64,000 nucleotides of DNA, from assembly GCF_024297145.1 (NCBI RefSeq), contig NZ_JANCTC010000011.1:62001-126000 (forward strand). Direction: 5' to 3'. The stretch comes from Mesorhizobium sp. LMG 17147. Its GTDB lineage: Bacteria > Pseudomonadota > Alphaproteobacteria > Rhizobiales > Rhizobiaceae. The notes beneath the pieces are model-generated. The model worked only from the letters and a program-made list of their open reading frames with translations. It was not told the origin of the DNA and did not search any database. The first letter of the stretch is position 1. Each line of letters starts with the position of its first letter. The position numbers and the translations under genes are program-made. Of the stretch, positions 10,346-18,489 are shown in pieces.

Positions 10346-11635
10346 ATGAGACTGGGCGGGCGGCTGGCGGCAGCCATTGAAGTGCTTGACGACATTGGCC
10401 GGCGCCACCGGCCGGTGGCCGATGCGCTGAAGGACTGGGGCCTGTCGCACCGCTTCGCAGGTGGCGGCGACCGTGCCGCGATCGGCAACATCGTCTATGA
10501 CGCGCTGCGCCGCAAGCGCTCGGCCGGCTGGCTGCTCGGCGAGGACACGCCGCGCGCCATCGGCTTCGGCGCGCTGCTGCTCGAATGGGGCCAGACGGCG
10601 CAGTCGCTGAACGAGGTGCTCGAGGGCGACAAGTTCGCGCCGCCGCTGCTTACCGCCGACGAACTGACAACGCTCGGCGGTCGCCGGCTCGCCGATGCGC
10701 CGCCGGCTGTCAGGGCAGATATCCCCGACTGGTGCATGCCGCTGTTCGAGCGCGCGTTCGGCACGGCCTGGGTGGAAGAGGGTGCCGCGCTGGCGACACG
10801 CCCGCCGCTCGACCTCAGGGTCAATACGCTCAAGGCCGATCGCGGCAAGGTGCTGGCCGAGTTGGCGGAGACCGGCGCCAAGCCTGCGCGGATCGCGCCG
10901 CACGGCATCCGCATCCCGCCGATCGAAGGCGACGGCAGGCACCCGAACGTGCAGGCCGAGCCGGCCTTCCAGAAAGGCTGGTTCGAGGTTCAGGACGAGG
11001 GTTCGCAGATTGCGGCCGAACTGGCCGGCGCCGAACCTGGAATGCAGGTGCTCGATTTTTGCGCCGGCGCCGGCGGCAAGACGCTGGCGCTGTCCGCGGC
11101 GATGGACAATCGCGGCCAGATCTTCGCCCACGACGCCGAGAAGGCCAGGCTGGCGCCGATCTTCGACCGCATCCGCCGCTCGGAAAACCGCAATGTGCAG
11201 ATCGTCACCAGGCCAGCCGAACTCGCGCCGCTCGGCGGGCATATGGACATCGTCCTGATCGATGCGCCCTGCACCGGCAGCGGCACGTGGCGGCGCCGGC
11301 CGGATGCCAAATGGCGGCTGACACAGAGGCAACTCGACGCGCGTAAGGGCGAGCAGGAGACGATACTCGATGCCGCCAGCGACTTCGTCAAACCCGGCGG
11401 CCTGCTGGTCTACATCACCTGTTCGGTGTTCGACGAGGAAAATGGCGACCAGGTTTCGGCGTTCCGGGACCGCCATCCCGGTTTTGTCCCTGTCGATCAC
11501 CGCCAGCTTTGGGACAGCCGTTTTGCGGGCCGCGAAGCGGCCATGCGGATAGGCGCTGCGGGCGGCATTTCGCTGTCACCGTTGCTGAGCGGCACCGACG
11601 GTTTCTATTTCTGTGCGCTGCGCCGCGCCGGCTGA
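10346..11635 (+). CDS. RsmB/NOP-family RNA cytosine-C5 methyltransferase
   Basis: SAM-dependent methyltransferase of the RsmB/NOP2/Sun family, which makes 5-methylcytosine in rRNA or tRNA. Of the 429 residues, an N-terminal NusB-like helical region is followed by the Rossmann methyltransferase domain. Motif I is LDFCAGAGGKTLALS, motif IV carries the family's catalytic DAPCTGSGTWRR, and motif VI is YITCSVFDEENG with the second catalytic cysteine (TC). Both active-site cysteines are therefore present. The exact target (16S C967 as for RsmB, or another site) cannot be told from sequence. Stands alone or leads the small thioesterase gene 126 bp downstream. Confidence 0.9.
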   Translation: MRLGGRLAAAIEVLDDIGRRHRPVADALKDWGLSHRFAGGGDRAAIGNIVYDALRRKRSAGWLLGEDTPRAIGFGALLLEWGQTAQSLNEVLEGDKFAPPLLTADELTTLGGRRLADAPPAVRADIPDWCMPLFERAFGTAWVEEGAALATRPPLDLRVNTLKADRGKVLAELAETGAKPARIAPHGIRIPPIEGDGRHPNVQAEPAFQKGWFEVQDEGSQIAAELAGAEPGMQVLDFCAGAGGKTLALSAAMDNRGQIFAHDAEKARLAPIFDRIRRSENRNVQIVTRPAELAPLGGHMDIVLIDAPCTGSGTWRRRPDAKWRLTQRQLDARKGEQETILDAASDFVKPGGLLVYITCSVFDEENGDQVSAFRDRHPGFVPVDHRQLWDSRFAGREAAMRIGAAGGISLSPLLSGTDGFYFCALRRAG

Positions 11636-11761
11636 ACCATTGCCATGGACACAGAGCCGGGGCCGAATGCTGCAGTGCAGCATTTGCGATTGCCTGCCGC
11701 CCACCCCTCTGCGATAAATGACTGTGCAATAAGATTTGCCGAGAAATGAAGGGCGACGGCC

Positions 11762-12220
11762 ATGGCAGCAAAGATCGTTCCTGCTCCCGATTATGAGGAC
11801 CGCGTCAGGACGTCCTTTGCGCGCCAGAACGCGATGATGACGATTGGCGCCGAGCTGACGCTGGTGACGCCCGGCATCATCGAGATCGAAATGCCCTATT
11901 CGGCGGCTCTGACGCAGCAGCATGGCTTTCTCCATGCTGGCGTCATTTCGACGGCTCTCGACTCGGCCTGCGGCTATGCGGCATTCTCGCTGATGCCGGA
12001 AAATTCCGGCGTGCTGACCATCGAGTTCAAGGTCAATCTGCTGGCGCCGGGCAGGGGCGAGCGCTTTCTGTTCCGCGGCTCGGTAACCAAGCCTGGCCGC
12101 ACCATCATCGTCGCCGACGGACAAGCCTATGCGTTCGCCGTCGATGGCGAGGCCAAGCTGATCGCCACGATGACCGGAACGATGATGACAGTGCTCGGCC
12201 GCGACGGCATCGAGGGATGA
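11762..12220 (+). CDS. PaaI-family hotdog-fold thioesterase
   Basis: A 152-residue single hotdog domain that hydrolyses acyl-CoA or aryl-CoA thioesters. The helix carrying the family active site reads QQHGFLHAGVISTALDSACG: the HG(F)xHxG(V) element with the downstream aspartate corresponds to the catalytic Asp of PaaI-type enzymes. The following GVLTIEFKVNLLAPGRGE strand pattern is also typical. The physiological thioester is unknown. ATG at 11762 lies behind GAAGGGCGACGGCC. Confidence 0.85.
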   Translation: MAAKIVPAPDYEDRVRTSFARQNAMMTIGAELTLVTPGIIEIEMPYSAALTQQHGFLHAGVISTALDSACGYAAFSLMPENSGVLTIEFKVNLLAPGRGERFLFRGSVTKPGRTIIVADGQAYAFAVDGEAKLIATMTGTMMTVLGRDGIEG

Positions 12221-12240
12221 GGGGCGGTCCGCGCCGCCGA

Positions 12241-12266
12241 CGAAAAGCCCCTAAATGGGCTTTTCG
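12241..12266 (+). terminator. Hairpin after the thioesterase gene
   Basis: Perfect 10-bp stem CGAAAAGCCC / GGGCTTTTCG with a six-base loop, 20 bp after the thioesterase stop codon. The 3' arm contains the T-run, so it could act as an intrinsic terminator in either direction, though the tail beyond the stem is not T-rich. Confidence 0.55.
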
Positions 12267-12372
12267 AGCGACGAACGCCCGGAGCCATAGCGAAGGGCCG
12301 GGGGTCGGTGAGGGCACGTCGCCCTTCTTACCTTCCGGCTCCGGTGGTAGGGCCAGAAAGGGGTAGATCGTC

Positions 12373-13041
12373 GTGACCGGTAAAGTGTCTCGCCTGTCCG
12401 GCAAGTCCGTTCTCTTCGTCATGGCGGCCGAAGCCGAATACGGTCCACACCTGCAGCGGCTGTTCACGCCGCTGATGACCGGCGTCGGACCGGTCGAGGC
12501 CGGCGTCGGACTTAGCGCCGAACTGTCCCGGCTGAAGACCGAAAAGGCGCTGCCCGATCTCGTCGTGTCGCTCGGGTCGGCGGGCAGCCGGACGCTGGAG
12601 CAGACGGAAATCTACCAGGCCGTTTCAGTCGCCTACCGCGACATGGACGCCTCGCCTCTGGGGTTCGAGAAGGGCGCCACGCCGTTCCTCGATCTGCCTG
12701 TCAGCGTGCCGCTGCCGTTCAGAATTCCTGGCATCAGGCAAGCGACGCTGTCGACCGGTGCGGCAATCGTCACCGGCGCCGCCTACGACGCGATCGCCGC
12801 CGACATGGTCGATATGGAGACCTTCGCCTGCCTGCGCGCCTGCCAACTGTTCGACGTGCCGCTTATCGGCCTGCGCGGCATTTCCGACGGGGCAGCCGAT
12901 CTGAGGCATGTCGGCGACTGGACCGAATATCTGCACGTCATCGACGAGAAGCTGGCCGCGGCGGTGCAACTGCTGGAACAGGCGATCGCCTCCGGCGCAA
13001 TCGAGTTTGATCTGTCGCGTGAAGATGCCGAATCGAAATGA
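12373..13041 (+). CDS. 5'-methylthioadenosine/S-adenosylhomocysteine nucleosidase
   Basis: Nucleoside phosphorylase-fold enzyme that cleaves adenine from methylthioadenosine or S-adenosylhomocysteine in methionine/SAM salvage. The 222 residues keep the family layout: VLFVMAAEAEYGPHL at the N-terminus, TGVGPVEAGVG for the ribose/purine pocket, VVSLGSAGSR, and near residue 150 the DMVDMETFA motif, whose Met-Glu binds the ribose. RGISDGA carries the purine-binding Asp. GTG at 12373 is the only sensible start. It lies 53 bp upstream of guaA on the same strand, so the two purine-related genes may be co-transcribed. Confidence 0.85.
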   Translation: MTGKVSRLSGKSVLFVMAAEAEYGPHLQRLFTPLMTGVGPVEAGVGLSAELSRLKTEKALPDLVVSLGSAGSRTLEQTEIYQAVSVAYRDMDASPLGFEKGATPFLDLPVSVPLPFRIPGIRQATLSTGAAIVTGAAYDAIAADMVDMETFACLRACQLFDVPLIGLRGISDGAADLRHVGDWTEYLHVIDEKLAAAVQLLEQAIASGAIEFDLSREDAESK

Positions 13042-13094
13042 GAGAGGCCTCGCAACCCATTGCGCCGACTCGTTTCTTTCTCTAAACGCTCGCC

Positions 13095-14657
13095 ATGAAA
13101 ACAGCCAATCATCCCGACACCGTCCTGATTGTCGATTTCGGCAGCCAGTTTACCCAGCTGATCGCCCGCCGCATCCGCGAGGCCGGCGTTTTTTCCGAGA
13201 TCGTGCCCTTCCAGTCGGCCGAGGCGGCGTTCAAGCGCATCAATCCGAGGGCGGTGATCCTGTCCGGCGGCCCGGCCTCGACCGCCGACATCGGCAGTCC
13301 GCGCGCGCCGCAGATCGTCTTCGACGCCGGCGTGCCGGTGCTCGGCATCTGCTATGGCCAGATGGCGATGTGCGTGCAGATGGGCGGCGTCGCCGAAAGC
13401 TCCGATCATCGCGAATTCGGCCGCGCCTTCGTCGAGATCGCCAAGGACAGCCCGTTGTTCGAGGGCCTGTGGGCGCCCGGCCAGCGCCACCAGGTGTGGA
13501 TGAGCCATGGCGACCGCGTCATCTCCCTGCCCAAGGGGTTCGAGGTGCTCGGAAAATCGGAGGGCTCGCCCTTCGCCATCTTCGGCAATGTCGAGCGCAA
13601 GATGTACGGCCTCATGTTCCACCCCGAAGTGGTGCATACGCCGGACGGCGCCAGACTGCTCCAAAACTTCGTCCACAACATCGCCGGTATTGAGGGCGAT
13701 TGGACGATGCGCGCTTACCGCGAGCACGCGGTCGAGACGATCCGTAAGCAGGTCGGCAAGGGCAAGGTGATCTGCGCGCTTTCAGGCGGCGTCGATTCCT
13801 CTGTCGCAGCACTCCTGATCCATGAGGCGGTCGGCGACCAGCTTACCTGCATCCTCGTCGACCACGGGCTGATGCGCAAGGACGAGGCATCAGGCGTGGT
13901 GGAGATGTTTCGCCAGCATTACAATCTGCCGCTGATCCTGGTCGACGCTGCGGATCGTTTCATCGGCGCGCTCGAGGGCGAGTCGGATCCCGAGAAGAAA
14001 CGCAAGACCATCGGGCGGCTGTTCATCGAGGTGTTCGAGGAGGAGGCCGAGAAGCTCGGCGGCGCCGATTTTCTGGCGCAAGGCACCCTCTATCCCGATG
14101 TCATCGAAAGCGTCTCTTTCAGCGGCGGACCGTCGGTGACGATCAAGTCGCACCATAATGTCGGCGGCTTGCCCGAACGCATGAACATGCAGCTGGTCGA
14201 GCCGCTGCGCGAATTGTTCAAGGACGAGGTGAGGGCGCTCGGCAAGGAGCTCGGCCTGCCCGACAGCTTCATCGGCCGGCATCCGTTCCCCGGTCCCGGT
14301 CTCGCCATCCGCTGCCCGGGCGGCATCACCCGCGAAAAGCTGGAGATCCTGCGCGAGGCCGACGCCATCTATCTCGACGAGATCCGCAAGGCCGGCCTCT
14401 ACGACGCCATCTGGCAGGCTTTCGCCGTGCTGCTGCCGGTGCAGACCGTCGGCGTGATGGGCGACGGCCGCACCTACGAGTTCGTCTGCGCGCTGCGCGC
14501 CGTCACCTCGGTCGACGGCATGACAGCGGATTTCTACCACTACGACATGGCCTTCCTCGGTGCCGCCGCTACGCGCATCATCAACGAAGTGCGCGGCATC
14601 AACCGCGTCGTCTACGACGTGACGAGCAAGCCCCCAGGTACAATCGAGTGGGAATAA
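13095..14657 (+). CDS. guaA: GMP synthase (glutamine-hydrolysing)
   Basis: Converts XMP to GMP with ATP and glutamine in the cytoplasm; the last step of guanine nucleotide synthesis. Of the 520 residues, the N-terminal class I glutamine amidotransferase carries the nucleophile in GICYGQMAM, with the His-Glu pair in FHPEV. The ATP pyrophosphatase domain has the P-loop SGGVDSSVAAL. The C-terminal dimerisation domain ends KPPGTIEWE, the invariant terminus. The last codons (CCC CCA GGT ACA ... GAA TAA) use less favoured synonyms than the rest of the gene, as expected if an integrating element has replaced the 3' end while preserving the protein. Confidence 0.97.
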   Translation: MKTANHPDTVLIVDFGSQFTQLIARRIREAGVFSEIVPFQSAEAAFKRINPRAVILSGGPASTADIGSPRAPQIVFDAGVPVLGICYGQMAMCVQMGGVAESSDHREFGRAFVEIAKDSPLFEGLWAPGQRHQVWMSHGDRVISLPKGFEVLGKSEGSPFAIFGNVERKMYGLMFHPEVVHTPDGARLLQNFVHNIAGIEGDWTMRAYREHAVETIRKQVGKGKVICALSGGVDSSVAALLIHEAVGDQLTCILVDHGLMRKDEASGVVEMFRQHYNLPLILVDAADRFIGALEGESDPEKKRKTIGRLFIEVFEEEAEKLGGADFLAQGTLYPDVIESVSFSGGPSVTIKSHHNVGGLPERMNMQLVEPLRELFKDEVRALGKELGLPDSFIGRHPFPGPGLAIRCPGGITREKLEILREADAIYLDEIRKAGLYDAIWQAFAVLLPVQTVGVMGDGRTYEFVCALRAVTSVDGMTADFYHYDMAFLGAAATRIINEVRGINRVVYDVTSKPPGTIEWE

Positions 14658-14974
14658 AGGTGCATCATTAGCTAGCTTTCGGTAAGTATCGATCAGAGTT
14701 GTATAAGCCTCTGAAATAAGTGTGTTTTCCTTACTGCATCTATCGCCATCTATCGCCTGGAAGCGGAATCATTTGGCGGTAAATTTGACGGCATGCGTTT
14801 CAGCGTTCTCTTTCCTGCCATGCAATACCGTCGTCCCGCCGATTGCAAGCGCACTCACTTCTTGCCCATCAAAGCATTGAAATACAATGATCGTTCCTAA
14901 CAGTTGACGGTAAAATTAATGACGGTAAAATTGGCGGCCGAGAAACCCAAGTTGTGATCCGATCCTCTGTCATT
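14630..14974. other. Predicted left attachment region of the guaA-integrated element
   Basis: The 3' end of guaA plus 317 bp of gene-free, AT-richer DNA before the integrase. It contains a tandem 10-bp repeat CATCTATCGC (14738-14757), two direct copies of GACGGTAAAATT (14906-14917 and 14921-14932) and a related GGCGGTAAATTTGACG at about 14775. These are good candidates for integrase/excisionase arm sites. The crossover core is expected inside the last codons of guaA. I did not find a second copy of the guaA end elsewhere in the window. Confidence 0.6.
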
Positions 14975-16228
14975 ATGTTAACAGATATTGCCCTTAAGCG
15001 GCTGAAACCGAAAGACAAAATGTACAAAGTTGCCGACCGTGACGGTATGTACGCTGCGGTGTCTCCGACTGGGCAGATTGCGTTTCGGTACGACTACCGG
15101 ACCAATGGTCGGAGAGAGACTGTGACGCTGGGCCGATATGGGAACGGAGGTCTCACGCTGGCAGAGGCACGCGACCGCTGCCTTGCCGCGCGAAAAATGG
15201 TGGCAGCCGGAAAGTCGCCGGCGCAAGAAAAGCAGCGCGAGAAGCGTCGCCTGTCAGGCACGGCGAGCTTCGGGGATCAAGGCAAGCGCTGGTTAAAGGA
15301 AGCGAAGATGGCGGATAGCACCCGCTCGATGCGCAAGGCTATTTTCGATCGCGACATTTTGCCGATTTGGGAAAAAAGACTCCTAACCGAAATAACACCT
15401 GACGACTTGCGGGCGCTCTGCGCAAAGGTGAGGGATCGTGGTGCGCCGGCAACCGCCGTCCATATCCGCGATGTCGTGAAGCAGATCTATAGCTACGCCA
15501 TTCTGCACGGCGAGAAGATCGCCAACCCTGCGGACGAGGTGGGACCAGCCTCAATTGCCACGTTCGAGGCGAAAGACCGCGCTCTGTCGCCTGCAGAAAT
15601 CCGGATAATGCTGAAAGAGTTGGAAAACGTGCCGACGCTGCCGACGATTCGGGTCGGCCTAAAGTTCATCCTGCTCACGATGGTCCGAAAGAGTGAACTA
15701 CTCGAGGCGACTTGGGACGAGGTCGATTTCGAGAACGCCGTCTGGAGCATCCCAAAAGAGCGAATGAAGCGGAAGAAGCCGCATAACGTCTACCTGTCAC
15801 AGCAATCCCTCGATATCATGATCGCGCTCAAGACTTGTGCGGCGAACTCCCGATATGTGCTGCCGTCCCGCTACGATGCCGATGAGCCCATGTCGCGCGC
15901 GACGTTCAATCGGGTAACCGCGGCGATTGTCGAGCGGGCAAAGCAGCAAGACTTTCCGCTCGCGCCTTTCACAGTGCACGACCTTCGGCGCACCGGCTCA
16001 ACACTCCTGAACGAGATCGGATTTAATCGCGACTGGATTGAGAAATGCCTTGCCCACGACGACAGGCGGTCCTCTCGAGGTGTCTACAACAGAGCTGAAT
16101 ATGAGCCGCAGCGTCGTCATATGCTGCAGGAATGGGCGGACATGGTCGATGCGTGGGCGGCAGGCAAAAAGCACACGCCCAGACTCCAGCCGCCTGCAGA
16201 GGCAGCGGTTATCCTTGATCCGATTTGA
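14975..16228 (+). CDS. Tyrosine recombinase, P4-type integrase (IntG-like)
   Basis: Site-specific recombinase that inserts and excises the element at the guaA 3' end. The 417 residues have the N-terminal DUF4102 arm-binding domain (MLTDIALKRLKPKDKMYKV), a core-binding domain around residues 95-190, and the catalytic domain. Catalytic residues are visible: Arg in MVRKSELLEATWDEV, HDLRR near residue 333, the LAHDD His and the nucleophile Tyr in SRGVYNRAEY. An in-frame GTG at 14954 is an alternative start, but no start has a good ribosome site. The position directly behind guaA matches the IntG recombinases of Mesorhizobium tripartite symbiosis elements. Its 3' end overlaps the convergent excisionase gene by 20 bp. 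Confidence 0.92.
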   Translation: MLTDIALKRLKPKDKMYKVADRDGMYAAVSPTGQIAFRYDYRTNGRRETVTLGRYGNGGLTLAEARDRCLAARKMVAAGKSPAQEKQREKRRLSGTASFGDQGKRWLKEAKMADSTRSMRKAIFDRDILPIWEKRLLTEITPDDLRALCAKVRDRGAPATAVHIRDVVKQIYSYAILHGEKIANPADEVGPASIATFEAKDRALSPAEIRIMLKELENVPTLPTIRVGLKFILLTMVRKSELLEATWDEVDFENAVWSIPKERMKRKKPHNVYLSQQSLDIMIALKTCAANSRYVLPSRYDADEPMSRATFNRVTAAIVERAKQQDFPLAPFTVHDLRRTGSTLLNEIGFNRDWIEKCLAHDDRRSSRGVYNRAEYEPQRRHMLQEWADMVDAWAAGKKHTPRLQPPAEAAVILDPI

Positions 16229-16568
16229 CGGGTCTTGCCTTTCGTAGTCTTACGTCAGGCGCAGGCTTGGTCTTGATTTTTCCGACAGATGACGCATTCC
16301 GCCGCTCCTCGATCCACGCTTCGACTTCTGCCAAGTCCCAAACAACACAGCGGGCGGTGAGATTGAAGCGTCGTGGGAACTCGCCACGCTGTTCCATCTC
16401 ATAGACGGTCGTATCAGACAGGGGAACGATTTCTCGCAGCTGCGACCGGCGAACAGTTCGCACTACTCGACGCGACGCGATGTGTGGTAGAACCAGAAGT
16501 GGATCCGGCTGCCCAATTTCGATGCCCTTGAATTTATCGACCTCGGAAGACTGCTGCCGTTTGACCAT
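16209..16568 (-). CDS. AlpA-family DNA-binding protein, probable excisionase (RdfG-like)
   Basis: About 119 residues with a winged-helix of the AlpA/MerR-like excisionase type: LREIVPLSDTTVYEMEQRGEFPRRF followed by VVWDLAEVEAWIEER, which is the diagnostic AlpA spacing ending in W-x-x-x-x-x-(A)W. Such proteins act as recombination directionality factors that turn an integrase from insertion to excision. In guaA-integrating rhizobial elements the rdf gene lies beside the integrase, as here, converging on it with a 20-bp overlap. ATG at 16568 was preferred to a TTG at 16640; neither has a strong Shine-Dalgarno. A basic C-terminal tail (KIKTKPAPDVRLRKARP) is present. Confidence 0.75.
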   Translation of the reverse strand: MVKRQQSSEVDKFKGIEIGQPDPLLVLPHIASRRVVRTVRRSQLREIVPLSDTTVYEMEQRGEFPRRFNLTARCVVWDLAEVEAWIEERRNASSVGKIKTKPAPDVRLRKARPVKSDQG

Positions 16569-17330
16569 TTGCGTGACCGGGATGGATTGCCTTACTGGCC
16601 AACAATCGCGCAACTTTTCGAGGTTTCGTACAGCCCTCAATTGCGACCACGTATCCTCGCCTACTGACGTGAAGACTCAAGGGCATTTCACTGCGGATTA
16701 TGTCAGGACCGCACCACCAATGGGATCCATCGAGCAGGCGCTGCATAAGGTCCGACAGGCGATCCTTGCTGCAGGCTTCTCGATGCTCGAATATCTCAAG
16801 CTGCGCGCTGACAATGACCTTGCGCCAATTGACGCGTTAATCGGCCGGCGCGGCTAGATCGCGGCGGAGGCGAAGCGCCGCGAGATCACGCTCACAGCCG
16901 AGGACGCGAAGCGCCGCCGGCTTCGCAGTTACGCCGTCGCCGATCTCACCAATCATGAGAGATTGCCGACATGGACAGCGAGACTTGGTCTTTGGTTAAA
17001 CGGCAGCAGGCTCGGCGGTCGCAACGGCTACCTTGTCAAATACTGTGATGAGAAACGTTGCATCGCCAACATCTTCATCGAAGATGTGCTCGCATATTTC
17101 GAATTCCTGCGTGCCTTAGCGTGGCTGATCACGGAGGACGGCAGAACAGCCGATGCCGACCGACAAAAGGTGAAAGGCAATGAAGGCGAGCATAGTTCCT
17201 GCTCCGCTTGGTTGTTTGCGGAACCGGACCGAGTGTTGGAAAATGAAAGTTGGGGACAGTGCTCTCCGGCAGTTGATTGCAGACGCATCACAATGCGTAT
17301 TACTCCGACTCAACCGCGCGGGGAAAACCA
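16569..17330. other. Degraded stretch with one possible small ORF
   Basis: No recognisable full gene. A 45-codon plus-strand ORF at 16720-16857 (starts MGSIEQALHKVRQAIL, ends IDALIGRRG) looks protein-like but has no known relatives that I can name. The next 100 bp read like the continuation of a basic helical protein in another frame (TAEDAKRRRLRSYAV), suggesting a frameshifted remnant. A further stretch at about 16990-17200 reads NGYLVKYCDEKRCIANIFIE in one frame without a start. Confidence 0.35.
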
Positions 17331-17471
17331 ATGGCGAAGAAACCCAATGAGACTACGAGCAAGAAAGTTGCTTCGACGGCATCCAAGTTGCTTCGTTCTA
17401 ACAGCTCCTCAAAGGCAGTCAAATCGGTCGCGGGATCCGCTCTTACGCAAAGGGTGAAAAAAAAGAAATAG
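17331..17471 (+). CDS. Small lysine/serine-rich protein, conserved in rhizobia
   Basis: A 46-residue basic protein (MAKKPNETTSKKVASTASKL ... ALTQRVKKKK). From memory, this type of short KPN...KVASTA...SALTQ protein recurs as a hypothetical gene in rhizobial accessory regions. The ATG at 17331 has GGGGA just upstream. A longer ORF from 17277 adds 18 residues with no family character. Function unknown; the high Lys content suggests nucleic-acid contact, but that is only a guess. Confidence 0.5.
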   Translation: MAKKPNETTSKKVASTASKLLRSNSSSKAVKSVAGSALTQRVKKKK

Positions 17472-17572
17472 CGCCGGTTTGACAGACATGAAGCAGTTTT
17501 GGCCTCATTCAGAAGAGCGCCAAGGAGTTTGGTTTCCGGCGAACTGGTTGTGTCCGAAAAGGTGGACTGCAC

Positions 17573-17843
17573 GTTGGCGTCGACGCCATCCACAAACTGG
17601 AGAGCGCAGAGATTGGCGTTTTGGTTTGCCTTGATCCACCAACGGCACCGATGCTGAGAGAGGCTGCATCCGAGGGTGAGGTCGGCCCGCGCTCAAAGCA
17701 AGTTCCTAAAGTCCAGATTTAGAAGACGCCCGTCGAACGCCTGGGGGATGATAGATCTTCCGGAAGTAGGAAGACAGCCGGCTGTTTCGCCACAAAAGCT
17801 TGGCCGCAAGCGGGTTGAGGGTCAATCGGAAATGATGTTTCCA
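17573..17843 (+). pseudogene. C-terminal remnant of a DNA methylase
   Basis: One frame reads VGVDAIHKLESAEIGVLVCLDPPTAPMLREAASEG before a stop at about 17720. A second frame resumes with IDLPEVGRQPAVSPQKLGRK and ends near 17843. Both pieces resemble the tail of rhizobial Mod-type (adenine-specific) DNA methyltransferases, where LEPPT...MREEA and a RIQI...DLP segment follow each other. A stop, a frameshift and loss of the whole catalytic part show a dead gene. The identification rests on remembered family sequence. Confidence 0.5.
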
Positions 17844-17959
17844 ATGTCTTCAAACAGCAGAATGTCGAAGGGCCAAAACGCAAGGGAAATGGGCCCATCC
17901 GGACGGTCGACATCGAAGTGACCCGCGGACCATAGCCGAAAACAAAATAGCCTTTAAGG

Positions 17960-17991
17960 GCCCGCTCGACTGAATCCAGGAGCGGGCTTTT
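17960..17991 (+). terminator. Intrinsic terminator
   Basis: Eight-base-pair stem GCCCGCTC / GAGCGGGC with a 12-base loop and a TTTT tail on the plus strand. It would stop plus-strand transcription from the methylase remnant, and on the minus strand it follows the tRNA-like gene directly. Confidence 0.7.
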
Positions 17992-17993
17992 CT

Positions 17994-18080
17994 AATTCAG
18001 GGCGGGGTTCGAACCCACGAGACCGATGAAGGTCCACCTCCTTATCAGGGATGCGCAATCGACCGCTCTGCCACCTAACC
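17994..18080 (-). tRNA. Serine-tRNA-like class II tRNA with GAU anticodon (possibly decayed)
   Basis: On the minus strand this 87-nt stretch folds as a class II tRNA. It has a D arm GCAGAGCGGTCGATTGC, an anticodon loop CTGATAA, a long variable arm with stem GACC/GGTC, and a perfect T arm GTGGG-TTCGAAC-CCCGC. The body resembles tRNA-Ser(GCU), with the loop CTGCTAA changed to CTGATAA, so the anticodon reads GAU (isoleucine AUC). The acceptor stem is weak (a G·A at pair 2-71, G·U pairs at 1-72 and 4-69), the anticodon stem has one mismatch, and CCA is not encoded. It is either a mobile mistranslating-type tRNA or a decaying copy. A terminator hairpin lies directly downstream. Confidence 0.6.
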
Positions 18081-18129
18081 ACAACGTTGGTTCGATTGAT
18101 CGATCTTCAAGCCCCGAGACATTCTCGGT

Positions 18130-18306
18130 GCGAATACGGCGGACTTTTGCCGCAAGCACGGCATTTCGGCAGCGACCTTCTATAAGTTCAAGGCGAAGTT
18201 TGGCGGGATGGAATTGTCCGACGCCCGTCCCCTGACGGCGCTGGAGGACGAGAACGCGCGGCTCAAGAAGCTGCCGGCGGAGCGGATGCTCGACAATGGA
18301 TCTTGA
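18130..18306 (+). pseudogene. IS3-family transposase OrfA remnant
   Basis: One frame reads ADFCRKHGISAATFYKFKAK and then FGGMELSDARPLTALEDENAR followed by LKKLPAERMLDN and a stop. This is the OrfA helix-turn-helix plus leucine-zipper of IS3-group elements (IS407-like: FCR.HGIS.ATFYKWK.KFGGM and LEDENAKLKKLLAE.MLDN). The N-terminus, OrfB and the terminal repeats are missing, so it is a dead fragment. Confidence 0.75.
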
Positions 18307-18489
18307 AGGATGCTGCCGCAAAAATGTATGGTCCGCCCCGTCCGGGCAAGGTGTCGCGAGATCGCGAATGACCTATGGAAGGGCCGATACCCTCGAAGAG
18401 CGGCTTGGGTTGAAGCCGCTGGTTGGCCAGCGCATTGCGCCGATCATCATCTTCGCCGCCAGCATCGAACATCACCTGGAGCGGCGTTG

